In this document: positions 16,480-26,401 of the stretch, in pieces | Layout: every line of letters starts with the position of its first letter | Numbering within the stretch: position 1 is the first letter of the stretch | DNA from: Fidelibacterota bacterium | GTDB taxonomy: Bacteria; Pseudomonadota; Alphaproteobacteria; Rhodospirillales; Rhodospirillaceae | Reading direction: 5' to 3' | Assembly (NCBI GenBank): GCA_947475295.1 | Contig: CANJLF010000005.1 | Location: 62,001 to 126,000, forward strand | DNA length: 64,000 nt | The notes under the pieces: generated by a model | Database searches by the model: none | What the model was told of the DNA's origin: nothing | Seen by the model: the letters and a program-made list of their open reading frames with translations, nothing else | Position numbers and translations under genes: made by a program

Positions 16480-18366
16480 ATGAGCGCTGGGCCCAAACAT
16501 TCCTATGACGTGATCGTTGTCGGCGGCGGCCATGCCGGCACCGAGGCTGCGGCGGCTGCGGCTCGCACCGGTGCGCGCACGCTTTTGATCACCCATAAAG
16601 TCGAGACCATCGGCCAAATGTCCTGCAATCCCGCCATCGGTGGGCTGGCCAAGGGTCATCTGGTGCGCGAGATCGATGCGCTGGACGGCATCATGGGCCG
16701 GGCCATCGACCGGGGCGGAATCCAGTTTCGTATGCTGAACCGCTCCAAGGGCCCTGCCGTCCGGGGCCCCCGCGCCCAGGCCGACCGCAAGCTATATAAG
16801 CAGGCTGTCCAAAATCTGCTGGCGGAACAGGACAATCTCGAGATCCGCGCCGGCGGCATTGAAGACCTGCTGCTGGACGATACGAGGAAACGCATCACGG
16901 GGGTCGTAACCGGTTCCGGTGAAAAGGTTTTTGCCGCCGCCGTGGTACTGACCACGGGCACCTTTCTGAACGGCCTGATCCATCGTGGCGAAGCCCGCAT
17001 ACCCGCCGGCCGGATCGGCGAAGCGCCCGCGCTGGGTCTATCTAATACATTGAAATCAATAGAATTTACAGTTGGTCGCTTGAAGACCGGCACGCCGCCG
17101 CGCCTCGACGGCCGGACCATCGATTGGGCCAGCCTGGAGATGCAGCCCGGCGACAAACCGCCGGAGCCCTTCTCCTTTCTGACCGAGCGCATTGAAACTG
17201 CCCAGGTCCAATGCGGTATTACCTATACGACGCCTGAAAGCCATGCCCTCATCTTGGCCAATAAAAGCCGGGCGCCGATCTATAACGGCCAGATCCAGGG
17301 CGTCGGGCCGCGCTATTGCCCGTCCATAGAGGACAAAGTGGTGCGCTTCGCCGAACGCGAGCGGCACCAGATTTTCCTTGAGCCGGAAGGGCTTGACGAC
17401 AATACCGTCTATCCCAACGGCATTTCCACCTCCCTGCCCGAGGACGTCCAGCTGGACCTGCTCAAGACCATCCCAGGCCTTGAGCAAGCCATCATGCTGC
17501 AGGCGGGATATGCCATCGAATACGACTACGTGGACCCCCGCGAACTGCTGGCGAGCCTGGAGACCCGCAAAGTCGGCGGTCTCTATTTTGCCGGCCAGAT
17601 CAACGGCACTACCGGCTACGAAGAGGCCGGCGCCCAAGGACTTTTGGCCGGGCTGAACGCAGCGCGCCAGGCTGGCGGCGGCGAAGCCTTCACGGTCGAT
17701 CGGGCCGAGGGCTACATGGGGGTGATGGTCGATGACCTGACCACCTTGGGCACCATCGAGCCCTACCGTATGTTTACCTCCCGCGCCGAGTATCGCCTGC
17801 TGCTGCGGGCCGATAACGCCGACCTGCGGTTGACCGAAAAGGGCATCCAGGCGGGCTGTGTCGGGTCCGCTCGTCAGGGCCATTTCGAGGCTAAAAAGGC
17901 CGCGTTGGAAAATGCACGCAACTATATGAAATCAGTGCAATTTACGCCGTCAGAATTGACCAACCGTGGGCTGACCATCAACCGCGACGGCGTACGCCGC
18001 AGCGGCCTCGACCTGCTGGCCATGTCGGACATGACCTGGGAGCGCCTACGAGCCCTCTTGCCCGATATGCCCCCCTTCCGGAAAGACGTGGAGGAGCAGC
18101 TGGAGATTGACGGCCGCTACGCCGGCTACGTGGGCCGCCAGGAGGCTGACATCCGTGCCTTCCGCAAGGACGAGTCCCTACACCTGCCCGTGGACCTGGA
18201 CTATGGCCAGGTCGGTGGTCTGTCCACCGAAGTGCGCTTGAAACTGCAAGCGGGCCGCCCAGCAACCCTCGGTGCAGCTTCACGGATTCCGGGTATCACG
18301 CCTGCCGCCCTGACCGCCCTTTTGAAGTATGTCCACCGCGACAAGGCTCAGGCTAAGGCCAGTTAA
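16480..18366 (+). CDS. mnmG: tRNA uridine 5-carboxymethylaminomethyl modification enzyme MnmG
   Basis: FAD-dependent partner of MnmE in wobble-uridine modification. It has 628 residues. The dinucleotide-binding [12 protein letters not shown] sits at residues 12-23, followed by [54 protein letters not shown], the [12 protein letters not shown] block and [17 protein letters not shown]. The C-terminal helical domain ends with [21 protein letters not shown]-type and [10 protein letters not shown] elements. Full length. The stop lies 5 bp before the first rsmG codon, and the downstream parS site begins 6 bp after the stop. Confidence 0.97.
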   Translation: MSAGPKHSYDVIVVGGGHAGTEAAAAAARTGARTLLITHKVETIGQMSCNPAIGGLAKGHLVREIDALDGIMGRAIDRGGIQFRMLNRSKGPAVRGPRAQADRKLYKQAVQNLLAEQDNLEIRAGGIEDLLLDDTRKRITGVVTGSGEKVFAAAVVLTTGTFLNGLIHRGEARIPAGRIGEAPALGLSNTLKSIEFTVGRLKTGTPPRLDGRTIDWASLEMQPGDKPPEPFSFLTERIETAQVQCGITYTTPESHALILANKSRAPIYNGQIQGVGPRYCPSIEDKVVRFAERERHQIFLEPEGLDDNTVYPNGISTSLPEDVQLDLLKTIPGLEQAIMLQAGYAIEYDYVDPRELLASLETRKVGGLYFAGQINGTTGYEEAGAQGLLAGLNAARQAGGGEAFTVDRAEGYMGVMVDDLTTLGTIEPYRMFTSRAEYRLLLRADNADLRLTEKGIQAGCVGSARQGHFEAKKAALENARNYMKSVQFTPSELTNRGLTINRDGVRRSGLDLLAMSDMTWERLRALLPDMPPFRKDVEEQLEIDGRYAGYVGRQEADIRAFRKDESLHLPVDLDYGQVGGLSTEVRLKLQAGRPATLGAASRIPGITPAALTALLKYVHRDKAQAKAS

Positions 18367-18371
18367 TTGGA

Positions 18372-19022
18372 TTGTTTCACGTGAAACAATCCCCCGTCTA
18401 TGGTCCCGAGGCCTTCGCCAAGGACACCGGCGTTTCACGTGAAACATTGGCCCGCCTCAAGGCTTACGCCGATCTTCTGGCCCTCTGGAATAAAAAAATA
18501 AATTTGGTCGGCCGGTCCACGGAGCCCGAAGTCTGGCAACGCCATATGTTGGATTCGGCCCAGCTTTTCCCCCTGATTCCGGCCGGAACCCGGACGCTTC
18601 TGGACATGGGGTCTGGGGCCGGCTTCCCCGGTCTGGTCCTGGCGATCCTGGGCGTTCCCCAGGTCCATCTGGTGGAGTCAGACCAGCGCAAATGCGCCTT
18701 TCTGCGCGAGGCGGCGCGCATGACCCAGGCCCCCGCCACCATCTACGCCAAGCGGATCGAAGCCCTGGCCGCCTTCCCGGTGGACGTTGTCACTGCCCGA
18801 GCCTTGGCGCCCGTTGCCGAACTTCTGGACTGGAGCGCGCGTTTTATCTCTGAAAAAACCACCTGCATTTTCCCCAAGGGACAAAATGTAGAGGTTGAAT
18901 TGACGGAAGCACACAAAAGGTGGAGAATCACGGTAGATCAGCGACCCAGTCGAACTGATTCCCGTGGGACCATCCTTTGTATAAGTGAGGTGCGCCGTGT
19001 CCAATCCGAACAATCAAGTTAG
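18372..19022 (+). CDS. rsmG: 16S rRNA (guanine(527)-N(7))-methyltransferase RsmG
   Basis: SAM-dependent methylation of G527 in 16S rRNA. It has 216 residues from a TTG start at 18372; a GTG at 18381 is the alternative. Motifs: VSRETLARLKAYADLLALWN and KINLVGRST near the N-terminus, the SAM loop LLDMGSGAGFPGLVLAI, VESDQRKCAFLREAAR and VTARALAPVAELL. Both parS copies lie within its first 25 codons and are read as FHVKQ and VSRET, so the start of the protein doubles as a ParB-binding region. The 3' end overlaps parA. Confidence 0.93.
   Translation: MFHVKQSPVYGPEAFAKDTGVSRETLARLKAYADLLALWNKKINLVGRSTEPEVWQRHMLDSAQLFPLIPAGTRTLLDMGSGAGFPGLVLAILGVPQVHLVESDQRKCAFLREAARMTQAPATIYAKRIEALAAFPVDVVTARALAPVAELLDWSARFISEKTTCIFPKGQNVEVELTEAHKRWRITVDQRPSRTDSRGTILCISEVRRVQSEQSS
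18373..18388. other. parS centromere site 1 (perfect)
   Basis: TGTTTCACGTGAAACA, the exact 16-bp consensus palindrome bound by chromosomal ParB. It overlaps the first codons of rsmG and lies 6 bp after the mnmG stop, about 1.5 kb upstream of parB and 7 kb from the putative origin. Confidence 0.97.
18431..18446. other. parS centromere site 2 (one mismatch)
   Basis: CGTTTCACGTGAAACA, identical to the consensus except the first base. It lies inside rsmG, 58 bp after site 1, encoding the conserved VSRET motif. Two close sites would help nucleate ParB spreading. Confidence 0.93.
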
Positions 19023-19842
19023 CCCCGAAATCACGGGATTAAACACGCGTCCCAGAATTCTCGCGGTGTCCAATCAGAAGGGCGGCGTCGGCAAGACCAC
19101 CACGACGGTGAATCTGGCCACGGCCATGGCCGCAGTGAACAAGCGGGTTCTGGTCATCGATATGGACCCTCAGGGCAATGCCTCAACCAGCCTCGGCATC
19201 GACCATAAGCACCGCAATACCAATATCTATCATGTGCTGACCGGCGACGCGTCTCTGGACTCGGCTATCACCCCGACCGCCATCCCTAACCTCAGCGTCA
19301 TCACTTCGGGCGTTGACTTGGCCGCGGCCGAGATCGAACTGATCGACCTCCCGAATCGTCAGGCGCGACTTAAAGAAGCCCTAATAAATCAAGGCTCTGG
19401 CTGGGATTTCATTCTCATCGATTGCCCGCCGTCCCTTGGCCTTTTGACGCTAAATGCCCTGGTGGCCGCCGATGCGGTCATGGTGCCGTTGCAGGCCGAG
19501 TTCCTGGCTCTGGAAGGCATCAGCCATCTCGTACGCACCATCGAGCGGGTCAAAAAGAGCTTCAATCCCAGCCTGGAAATCCAGGGCATTGTCCTGACTA
19601 TGGTCGACAAGCGCAACAATCTGTCAGAGATGGTTGAAAGCGACGTGCGCAAGTTCTTCGGCGCCAAGGTCTACACCACCACCATCCCCCGCAATGTCCG
19701 CATCTCCGAGGCGCCGTCCCACGGCAAGCCGGTGCTGATCTATGATCTCCAGTCCAAGGGCAGCCGGGCCTATCTGGACCTGGCCGGCGAAGTGCTGAAA
19801 CGTGAACAGATTATCAATGAAAATCATGGGGTTGCAGCATGA
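18997..19842 (+). CDS. parA: Chromosome-partitioning ATPase ParA
   Basis: Deviant-Walker ATPase that forms nucleoid-bound gradients and pulls ParB-parS complexes apart. It has 281 residues from the GTG at 18997, chosen because GTGAGG lies six bases upstream; a GTG at 18985 is possible. Key features: ILAVSNQKGGVGKTTT near residues 21-36, the VIDMDPQGNAS motif, ILIDCPPSLGLLTLNAL and EFLALEGISHL. The start overlaps the rsmG end and the stop overlaps the parB start (ATGA), so the three genes are translationally linked. Confidence 0.96.
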   Translation: MSNPNNQVSPEITGLNTRPRILAVSNQKGGVGKTTTTVNLATAMAAVNKRVLVIDMDPQGNASTSLGIDHKHRNTNIYHVLTGDASLDSAITPTAIPNLSVITSGVDLAAAEIELIDLPNRQARLKEALINQGSGWDFILIDCPPSLGLLTLNALVAADAVMVPLQAEFLALEGISHLVRTIERVKKSFNPSLEIQGIVLTMVDKRNNLSEMVESDVRKFFGAKVYTTTIPRNVRISEAPSHGKPVLIYDLQSKGSRAYLDLAGEVLKREQIINENHGVAA

Positions 19843-20780
19843 ACACGGATCCCGGAAAGCGTAAGAATCTCGGCCGGGGCTTGAGCGCCCTCTTCGGCGA
19901 ACAGGAGCCCGATGCTGCGGCCGCGGCGGCCCCAGCGCCCATTGTGCCGGTTGCCGGCATGCCGATCACCCGCTTGCCCCTCGATCTGCTTGCGCCGTCG
20001 TCGCTGCAGCCGCGGCGGCATTTCGATGAAACCAGCCTCGACGAGCTGGCGGCGTCCATTTCTGAAAAGGGTGTGCTGCAGCCGCTTTTGGTCCGTCCCG
20101 ATCCGAACCATGCCGGCCGCTATGAAATCATCGCCGGCGAACGCCGCTGGCGGGCGTCCCAACGAGCCCAAGTCCACGAGGTGCCGGTCCATGTGACCAA
20201 CCTCTCCGACGCCGAGGTTCTGGAAGTCGCCTTGATCGAAAACCTCCAGCGCCAGGACCTGACGGCGGTGGAAGAAGCCCGTGGTTACAAGCGCTTGCTG
20301 GAAGATTTTGGCCATACCCAGGAGCGCGTCGCCGAGGTGGTCGGTAAAAGCCGCGCCCATGTGGCCAATACCTTGCGCCTCTTGTCCCTGCCGCGCGCCG
20401 TCCAGGATTTGCTGGATAACGGCCAGATCAGCGTCGGCCAGGCGCGGCCGCTCATTGGCCTCAACGATGCCGAAACTGTGGCCAAACTCATTGTAAAACG
20501 CGGGCTTAGCGCGCGCCAAGCCGAGCGGCTGGCCAAGGGCTTCGGGCGCAAACGCCGCCTCGCTTTGGTCGCCAAGGACACCGACACCGTCGCCCTGGAG
20601 CAAAGCCTCGCCCAAGCCACAGGCTATAAGGTCAGCATTGCCTTCGACGGCAAAGGCGGAGCCGTGACCGTGGCCTATAATAGTCTCGAGCAACTGGACG
20701 ACATCGTCCGGCGGCTGTCCAGCGGCGGACGCGTCAAGGCGCAGACCGAAGCGGAAACCGATCTGCAGCAAGCGTCATAA
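19839..20780 (+). CDS. parB: Chromosome-partitioning protein ParB
   Basis: CTP-dependent DNA clamp that loads at parS. It has 313 residues: an N-terminal ParA-stimulating basic segment (RKNLGRGLSALFGE), the ParB/Srx CTPase domain with LAPSSLQPRRHFDE and the box-II motif GERRWRASQRA, then a helix-turn-helix with VGKSRAHVANTLRLLSLP that reads parS, and a C-terminal dimerisation domain (LEQLDDIVRRLSSGG). All catalytic CTP-binding motifs look intact. It is coupled to parA by a 4-bp overlap. Confidence 0.96.
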   Translation: MNTDPGKRKNLGRGLSALFGEQEPDAAAAAAPAPIVPVAGMPITRLPLDLLAPSSLQPRRHFDETSLDELAASISEKGVLQPLLVRPDPNHAGRYEIIAGERRWRASQRAQVHEVPVHVTNLSDAEVLEVALIENLQRQDLTAVEEARGYKRLLEDFGHTQERVAEVVGKSRAHVANTLRLLSLPRAVQDLLDNGQISVGQARPLIGLNDAETVAKLIVKRGLSARQAERLAKGFGRKRRLALVAKDTDTVALEQSLAQATGYKVSIAFDGKGGAVTVAYNSLEQLDDIVRRLSSGGRVKAQTEAETDLQQAS

Positions 20781-20853
20781 GCAGTTGGTTTCAATCGGCT
20801 ATCTGGCGCTTTCTGTTTAAAGTGCATATGCATCGTTTTTGTGGAGATCGGGC

Positions 20854-21450
20854 ATGCTGACGCCCGTACCGTTTTACTTTCTGCGCCACGGTGAAACCGA
20901 TTGGAACCGCCGCAGCATCATCCAGGGCCAGACCGACACGCCGCTCAATGAAACGGGCCGGCACCAGGCCGAAGCCGTCGTCGCCGAAGTCGCCAAGATT
21001 TTCTTTCGCAGCATATGTTGCAGCTCACTGCAGCGCGCGCGCAGCACGGCCGAAATCGTCAACCGCGGCCTGGGCAAACCGGTGCACGCGCTTCCCGACC
21101 TCATGGAGTGCGGCCTTGGCCAAATCCAGGGCCAGTCCAGCACTGGCGAATGGCGGCAGTCCTGGAAAAACGGCGGTCCCATGCCGGGTGGCGAAACCTA
21201 CGGCGAATATTGCGCGCGGGTGATCAGGGGCTTCAATGAGGCGCTGGCCTACCCCGGCCCGGTGCTGATCGTCGGCCACGGCGGAAACTTCTGGGCGCTC
21301 GAAAACTTTGGTCTGATCGCCGAGACCCGCGTGCCCAACTGCGCGCTGTTTTATCTGGAGCCGCCGCGCAGTGGGAAATTCTGGAGCGTGAAACAATTAA
21401 GCACGCCGGTTGGCGAATCGCTGGCTATCGGCGAAGCCGCCGCGCTCTAG
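20854..21450 (+). CDS. Histidine phosphatase family protein (phosphoglycerate-mutase-like)
   Basis: A 198-residue member of the RHG superfamily. The nucleophile motif FLRHGETDWNRR has its catalytic His near residue 12, followed by IQGQTDTPLNETG, the SLQRARSTAEIV segment and the second catalytic His in VLIVGHGGN. The ATG at 20854 is favoured over the GTG at 20839 because GGAG lies between them. Most small members dephosphorylate sugar phosphates, nucleotides or cofactors; the substrate cannot be predicted. The stop codon TAG at 21448-21450 is the first three bases of the following palindromic repeat. Confidence 0.85.
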   Translation: MLTPVPFYFLRHGETDWNRRSIIQGQTDTPLNETGRHQAEAVVAEVAKIFFRSICCSSLQRARSTAEIVNRGLGKPVHALPDLMECGLGQIQGQSSTGEWRQSWKNGGPMPGGETYGEYCARVIRGFNEALAYPGPVLIVGHGGNFWALENFGLIAETRVPNCALFYLEPPRSGKFWSVKQLSTPVGESLAIGEAAAL

Positions 21451-21555
21451 AGCGCGATCGGTTTTAATCGAATCGCGATCGCGCTCTATGTTTTTGTTTT
21501 GTCGCGTTTTGTCCGGGGAAAACCGGTATCCACTTTTCCCTAAAATGCTCTAGAG
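21448..21555. repeat. Composite palindromic intergenic repeat (alphaproteobacterial RIME-like)
   Basis: A roughly 108-bp block between the phosphatase and holA stops. The left part is a perfect 13-bp inverted repeat TAGAGCGCGATCG (21448-21460) and CGATCGCGCTCTA (21476-21488). The right part reads AAAACCGGTATCCACTTTTC and ends in TGCTCTAGAG. This arrangement closely resembles dispersed palindromic repeats I recall from Rhizobiales genomes; the family name is from memory. It lies between convergent genes and could act as a bidirectional terminator. Confidence 0.75.
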
Positions 21556-21556
21556 A

Positions 21557-22597
21557 TTATTTCCGGCCCGCGCCGCGACCCACTTGTGCCAGTTGCATCA
21601 GCGCGCGCTCGACGGCGGCTTCGGTGGGAATGTCCGTGGACTTGGCCGCCATCTCGGCTTCCATCAAAATATCAAGGCTGCGCGCGAGCAAGGCTTCGTT
21701 CCAGCGTCGCGCTTGGCCTTGAAAGCGATCCTTCAATTTAAAGAACACCGGCGGGCGCAACATGGCGGCGGCCTGGTCGGCGCTTTTGCCTTCCGCCAGG
21801 CGCCCGCGCGTTTCGTGCAAGCGCATGAAATGCCGCGCCACGGCCGTAAGAATACTCACCGATGATGTGCCCTCGGCGGTGAGACGACCAAAGACGCGCT
21901 GCACGGTGACCTGATCACCATCGCCTAACGCATAAGTGAGATCATCCAGACTCAGCGCTGCCGTATCACCAATGCAAGCCAACACATCTTCTTCCGTCAC
22001 CGTGCCGCCGGTGGTTTTGGTATCGGCGCCCATATATAGCGTGAGCTTCTCCAATTCGCGGCGGCTCAGCTCACGGTCGCCGCCCAAACGATCGACAAGC
22101 CACGCCAGCGCATCGGGCGTGATCTGAAGGCCCGCCGCCTTCAAGGTGCCGCGGATGACGGAATCCAAAGAGTCCGTATCGTCGGCATAACACGCGATAG
22201 CGGCGCCGTTGTCGGCTTGCTCGAACAAGACCCGCAGCTTGGATCGTGGGCTTAACTCACCGGCGGTGACCAGCACCAGCGAATCACCCAAGGGATTTTC
22301 CAGAAAGCTCTCAAAAAGCGCCGCCACCGTATCGCCGGCATCGCGGATACGCACAACACGCCGGCCACCGGTGAAAGTGAGCGCCGCCGCTTCATCGCCG
22401 AGCCGCGCCGGATCTTCGCCCAAGACATCGGCGCTGAATTCACTAACGCGGAACGGATCGTCGACGGCGCCGGCGACAGCCTTGGTCATGGTGTTCAAGC
22501 GTTCGCGGATCAACCCGGCATCGGGTCCGTAGATCAAGGCGGCCCTGATCTTGGGATCTGGCTTAGCGACGAATCCATCGGCGCGGGTGATCTTCAT
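21557..22597 (-). CDS. holA: DNA polymerase III delta subunit
   Basis: Clamp-loader subunit that opens the beta clamp. It has 346 residues. Features include ALIYGPDAGLIRERLNTM near the N-terminus, a degenerate AAA fold (LVLVTAGELSPRSKLRVLFEQ), DALAWLVDRLGGDRELSRRELEKLTLY and a helical C-terminal collar domain with VSILTAVARHFMRLHETR. The start overlaps the lptE stop by 4 bp (ATGA), and leuS-lptE-holA is the conserved order. Confidence 0.93.
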   Translation of the reverse strand: MKITRADGFVAKPDPKIRAALIYGPDAGLIRERLNTMTKAVAGAVDDPFRVSEFSADVLGEDPARLGDEAAALTFTGGRRVVRIRDAGDTVAALFESFLENPLGDSLVLVTAGELSPRSKLRVLFEQADNGAAIACYADDTDSLDSVIRGTLKAAGLQITPDALAWLVDRLGGDRELSRRELEKLTLYMGADTKTTGGTVTEEDVLACIGDTAALSLDDLTYALGDGDQVTVQRVFGRLTAEGTSSVSILTAVARHFMRLHETRGRLAEGKSADQAAAMLRPPVFFKLKDRFQGQARRWNEALLARSLDILMEAEMAAKSTDIPTEAAVERALMQLAQVGRGAGRK

Positions 22598-23145
22598 GGT
22601 TTTGCGGCGGAAGCAACCTTCGCGTGCTCATGAAAATACACGGCCAAGCGGGTCTTGATTTCCTCGCTGATCTGCCTGATGCCGCGATTTTCGGCGTCGG
22701 CCTGGGCGGCCACCGTCGCGAACTGATCGTCAAGAATGTTGTAGCTGACGATGGACTGCACGCGATCGCCGTAAATAGGCGCTCCACTTTCGTTGAGCTT
22801 GAAGGTCGCCAGAAGAATCAGATTGGCTCGGCTGCTGGTGGCGTCGGGCCGGATGCCCAGTTCCTCGACGCGGGTCGCGAGAACGACCTCAAGATCGTAA
22901 ACCGCTCGCGTGACCCCGCGCGGCTGCAGGCCTTCGCGCAAGGCCCGATGCAGCTTCAAGCCCTCGCGGTTCGGCAAAGGCCGGATGGCGACCGTGGCCA
23001 GGGCATCAACCACATCGGGCGATGCCGCCGTGCTACGATCGCCGTACAGCGGCGTGAACCCGCAAGCGCTTAAGGCCACACTCGCGACGGCCACGCCTAA
23101 AAGCCGGCGCCTTGCGATCGATGACTTCTGGACCACGTGTTTCAT
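22594..23145 (-). CDS. lptE: LPS-assembly lipoprotein LptE
   Basis: Outer-membrane lipoprotein that plugs LptD during LPS insertion. It has 183 residues from the ATG at 23145, which lies 4 bp after the leuS stop and follows TAGGGC; a TTG at 23163 inside leuS is less likely. The signal peptide has a basic start (SSIARRRLLG) and a lipobox LSACGFTPLYG; CGFTPLYG right after the lipidated Cys is typical of LptE. The rest is alpha/beta with long hydrophilic helices. Confidence 0.9.
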   Translation of the reverse strand: MKHVVQKSSIARRRLLGVAVASVALSACGFTPLYGDRSTAASPDVVDALATVAIRPLPNREGLKLHRALREGLQPRGVTRAVYDLEVVLATRVEELGIRPDATSSRANLILLATFKLNESGAPIYGDRVQSIVSYNILDDQFATVAAQADAENRGIRQISEEIKTRLAVYFHEHAKVASAAKP

Positions 23146-23149
23146 TGCC

Positions 23150-25741
23150 CTAGGCCGCGACAATATTGACGATCTTGCCCGGCACTATAATGACTTTCTT
23201 GGGCGGCTTGCCGTCCAATTGTTTTTGCACCGCGGGCAAGGCTAGTGCCGCGGCCTCGAAGACGTCGTTGGCCGCGGCCTTTGCCACGGTGATAGTGCCG
23301 CGCAGCTTGCCATTGACCTGCACGCCGATGGTCACCGTGTCGTCCTCCAGCAGCGCCGGATCGAAAGTCGGCCACGGGGTTTCGGTGAGAATTGTGGTGT
23401 GACCCAGGCTCTGCCAGATCTCCTCCGACAGATGCGGCGTCAGGGGATTGATCAGCTGCGCCACGGCCGCAACGCCAAAGCGGAAAACCGCGTTACCGCC
23501 ACCGACGCCGCGATCCATGTCGGCGAGCGCATTGGTCAACTCGCGCGTGCGCGCCACGGCGGAGTTGAAGCGGAATTTCTCCAGATCGTCGCTGACCGCC
23601 GAAATGGTGCGGTGAATCTGGCGCAGCACGACGGCCGCTGCCGGATCCAGCACGGCAGGCAGGGGGCCTTCTGGAATTTCCACGGCCGCCGTCGCCAAAC
23701 GCCACAGCCGGTTCAGATAGCGCCACGCGCCCTCGATGCCGGCGTCGGTCCATTCCAGGTCGCGATCGGGCGGGGAGTCGGACAGCATGAACAGCCGGGC
23801 GGCATCGGCGCCGTAGGTGTCGAGGATGCTCTGCGGGTCGACGGTGTTCTTCTTGGACTTCGACATTTTCTCGGAGCGGCCGATGGTCACCGGCTGGCCG
23901 TTGTAGGTGGCGGTCTCGCCGGTCTTGGCAACGGCGCCCGGCTCCAGCCACGCGCCGTCGGCGGCGCGGTAGGTCTCGTGGCACACCATGCCTTGGGTGA
24001 ACATGCCGGCGAAGGGTTCCTTCAAGTTCAAGTATCCGCAGGCCGACATGGCGCGCGTGAAGAAGCGCGAGTACAGCAGATGCAAGACGGCGTGCTCGAC
24101 CCCGCCGATATATTGATCCACCGGCAGCCAGTTCATCGCCGCGGTTTCGCTGAAGGGACGGTCGGCAAGATGGGGCGAACAGAAGCGCGCGAAGTACCAC
24201 GACGATTCAAAGAACGTGTCGAAAGTGTCGGTCTCACGCTGGGCGTTCTTGCCGCAGGCGGGACATTTGACATGCTTCCAAGTGGGATGCCGCGCCAGCG
24301 GATTTCCCGGTGTGTCGAAAGTGACGTCCTCAGGCAGCGTCACCGGCAAATCTTTGTCGGGCACCGGCACAGTGCCGCAGGTTTCGCAGTAAATGATCGG
24401 AATCGGGCATCCCCAATAGCGCTGGCGCGAAACACCCCAGTCGCGCAGGCGGTACTGTACCGTGCCCGTGCCGAGCTTCAAGGATTCCAACTTCGCAATG
24501 GCGGCGCGCTTGGCTGCATCGACCGCGAGGCCGTTGAGGAATTCGGAATTGATCGCCACGCCATCGTCGACATAAGCAACATTTCCGGCTTCCAGCGCGG
24601 CGGCAAAGGCGTTGGGATCTTCGCCGGCGGGGGCGACCACGCAGCGCACGGGCAAGCCGTATTTGCGGGCGAATTCCATGTCGCGTTCGTCGTGACCCGG
24701 GCAGCCAAAGATCGCGCCGGAGCCGTAAGCCATCAGCACAAAGTTGGCGACATAAACCGGCACGGTCTTGCCCGCGACAAATGGATGACGCGCTTTGAGC
24801 CCGGTGTCATAGCCCTTCTTTTCGGCGGTCTCGATGGCCGCGGTGGAGGTGCCGCCCCGGCTGCACTCGGCGATGAACTCGGCCAAGGCCGGGTCGTTCT
24901 CGGCGGCTTTTGCGGCTAAAGGATGTTGCGCCGAGATCGCACAGAAAGACGCCCCAAACAATGTGTCGGGCCGGGTCGTGAAAACTTCCAGGGTTTCGCC
25001 TGTGTCCTTGCCGGCTTTGTCGGTCAGCGGCCATGTCACACGCGCACCTTCGGACCGGCCGATCCAGTTGTGCTGCATCAGGCGGACTTTGTCGGGCCAG
25101 CGGTCTAGACCTTCGATGGCCTGCAGCAGGTCCTCGGCGAAGTGCGTGATCTTCAGGAACCACTGATTGAGCTTGCGTTGTTCGACGTCGACGCCCGACC
25201 GCCAGCCTTTGCCGTCGATGACCTGTTCGTTGGCGAGCACCGTGTGTTCCACCGGATCCCAATTGACCCAGGACTCCTTGCGGTAGGCCAGGCCGACCTT
25301 GAGGAAGTCCAGGAACATCTTCTGCTCGTGTTTGTAGTATTCCGGCTCGCAGCTGGTGATCTCGCGGCTCCAGTCCAGCGAGAGACCGAGCGGCTGAAAC
25401 TGTGCGCGCATGACGCCGATGTTCTGGCGCGTCCAGGCGCCGGGATGAACGCCGCGCTCCAGCGCCGCGTTTTCCGCGGGCAGGCCAAAGGCGTCCCAGC
25501 CCATGGGATGCATAACGTTGAAGCCTCTGGCTTTCTTGTAGCGCGCCACCACATCGCCAAGCGTGTAGTTGCGCACGTGGCCCATGTGCAGGCGTCCCGA
25601 CGGATAGGGAAACATTTCGAGCACATAATATTTGGGCTTGGACGAGGGCTCTTCGACCCGAAAGCTGTTCTGGGCCGCCCAAGTCTTCTGCCACTTGGTT
25701 TCGGCCTCGCGAAAATTATAGCGTTCTTCGGGTGATGCCAT
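23150..25741 (-). CDS. leuS: Leucyl-tRNA synthetase
   Basis: Charges tRNA-Leu. It has 863 residues: the HIGH-type motif [16 protein letters not shown], an editing domain (the [16 protein letters not shown] region and GCPGHDERD), a zinc-type pair of CPAC and CETC knuckles, the catalytic EKMSKSKKN signature, an anticodon-binding helical domain and a C-terminal domain ending in [10 protein letters not shown]. The ATG at 25741 follows AGGGAT; upstream in-frame codons to 25768 are not family-like. The large plus-strand open frame opposite it is a codon-bias shadow. Confidence 0.97.
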   Translation of the reverse strand: MASPEERYNFREAETKWQKTWAAQNSFRVEEPSSKPKYYVLEMFPYPSGRLHMGHVRNYTLGDVVARYKKARGFNVMHPMGWDAFGLPAENAALERGVHPGAWTRQNIGVMRAQFQPLGLSLDWSREITSCEPEYYKHEQKMFLDFLKVGLAYRKESWVNWDPVEHTVLANEQVIDGKGWRSGVDVEQRKLNQWFLKITHFAEDLLQAIEGLDRWPDKVRLMQHNWIGRSEGARVTWPLTDKAGKDTGETLEVFTTRPDTLFGASFCAISAQHPLAAKAAENDPALAEFIAECSRGGTSTAAIETAEKKGYDTGLKARHPFVAGKTVPVYVANFVLMAYGSGAIFGCPGHDERDMEFARKYGLPVRCVVAPAGEDPNAFAAALEAGNVAYVDDGVAINSEFLNGLAVDAAKRAAIAKLESLKLGTGTVQYRLRDWGVSRQRYWGCPIPIIYCETCGTVPVPDKDLPVTLPEDVTFDTPGNPLARHPTWKHVKCPACGKNAQRETDTFDTFFESSWYFARFCSPHLADRPFSETAAMNWLPVDQYIGGVEHAVLHLLYSRFFTRAMSACGYLNLKEPFAGMFTQGMVCHETYRAADGAWLEPGAVAKTGETATYNGQPVTIGRSEKMSKSKKNTVDPQSILDTYGADAARLFMLSDSPPDRDLEWTDAGIEGAWRYLNRLWRLATAAVEIPEGPLPAVLDPAAAVVLRQIHRTISAVSDDLEKFRFNSAVARTRELTNALADMDRGVGGGNAVFRFGVAAVAQLINPLTPHLSEEIWQSLGHTTILTETPWPTFDPALLEDDTVTIGVQVNGKLRGTITVAKAAANDVFEAAALALPAVQKQLDGKPPKKVIIVPGKIVNIVAA

Positions 25742-25846
25742 CGCGATCCCTAACGGCGGATGCAGCACAACGCGGGCTCGGTGATCTCTGACGCGAGCCG
25801 CGGCGGCCTTCTTTCAATCAAATTACAATCTTATGGAATTGCCGGG

Positions 25847-26401
25847 CTAGTTATCTTGTGCGGTGGCCCGAAGTCGAAGCTCGCGCGCCTGACTCAGGAC
25901 CGCGTTCTCGAATTCCGTTGCGACCTGCGGCCCGACGTTGACGTCGTTCCAGTTGCCCGCGGAGCGCTGTTGGCGGAAGACCGAAATCTTCAAGCCGTCG
26001 GCGCGCAGCATGCGTCCAAGAATGTAGACGTTGACCTTGAAGCGCTCGTCGGGTGTTTCCGGGGGCGAATACCAATCGGTGATAATCACGCCGCCGAAGG
26101 GATCGGCCGAGGCCAAAGGCAAGAAGGCGATGGTGTCCAAAGACGCGCGCCACAGGAAGGCATTGACGGCAATGGCGCCTTCACTGCCGCCTTTTGTCGC
26201 GTCGCCCGTGAAGAGATTGGCGCCCGTGCCGCCGGGAACGAACAGGCCGGCCTTGGCCGCCGAAGGATCCCGGTCAGCTCTTGGCGCCGCCTGGTAATTC
26301 GAGCTGCCGCAGCCGCCGAGCGCCAGCGAAAGGGCTAAAGCGACGCCAGTCTTTACCCCAGCCGTCGTGAACCCGAAAATCCCTTGGCCTCTCGGTACCA
26401 T
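25847..26401 (-). CDS. DUF3576 domain lipoprotein
   Basis: A 184-residue predicted lipoprotein. The hydrophobic signal ends in a lipobox ALGGCGSS near residue 31. The body holds the DUF3576 family segment GAIAVNAFLWRASLDTIAFLPLASADPFGGVIITDWYSP, then KVNVYILGRMLRADGLKISVFRQ. Function unknown, but this family conservatively sits upstream of leuS in alphaproteobacteria, as here. AGGAGC precedes the ATG at good spacing. An envelope role alongside lptE is plausible. Confidence 0.88.
   Translation of the reverse strand: MVPRGQGIFGFTTAGVKTGVALALSLALGGCGSSNYQAAPRADRDPSAAKAGLFVPGGTGANLFTGDATKGGSEGAIAVNAFLWRASLDTIAFLPLASADPFGGVIITDWYSPPETPDERFKVNVYILGRMLRADGLKISVFRQQRSAGNWNDVNVGPQVATEFENAVLSQARELRLRATAQDN

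Noticed and set aside
23399-24919. 506-aa plus-strand open frame opposite leuS
   Set aside because: It lies wholly antisense to leuS, whose motifs are intact; Arg/Gly/His-rich composition with no domain indicates a codon-bias shadow.
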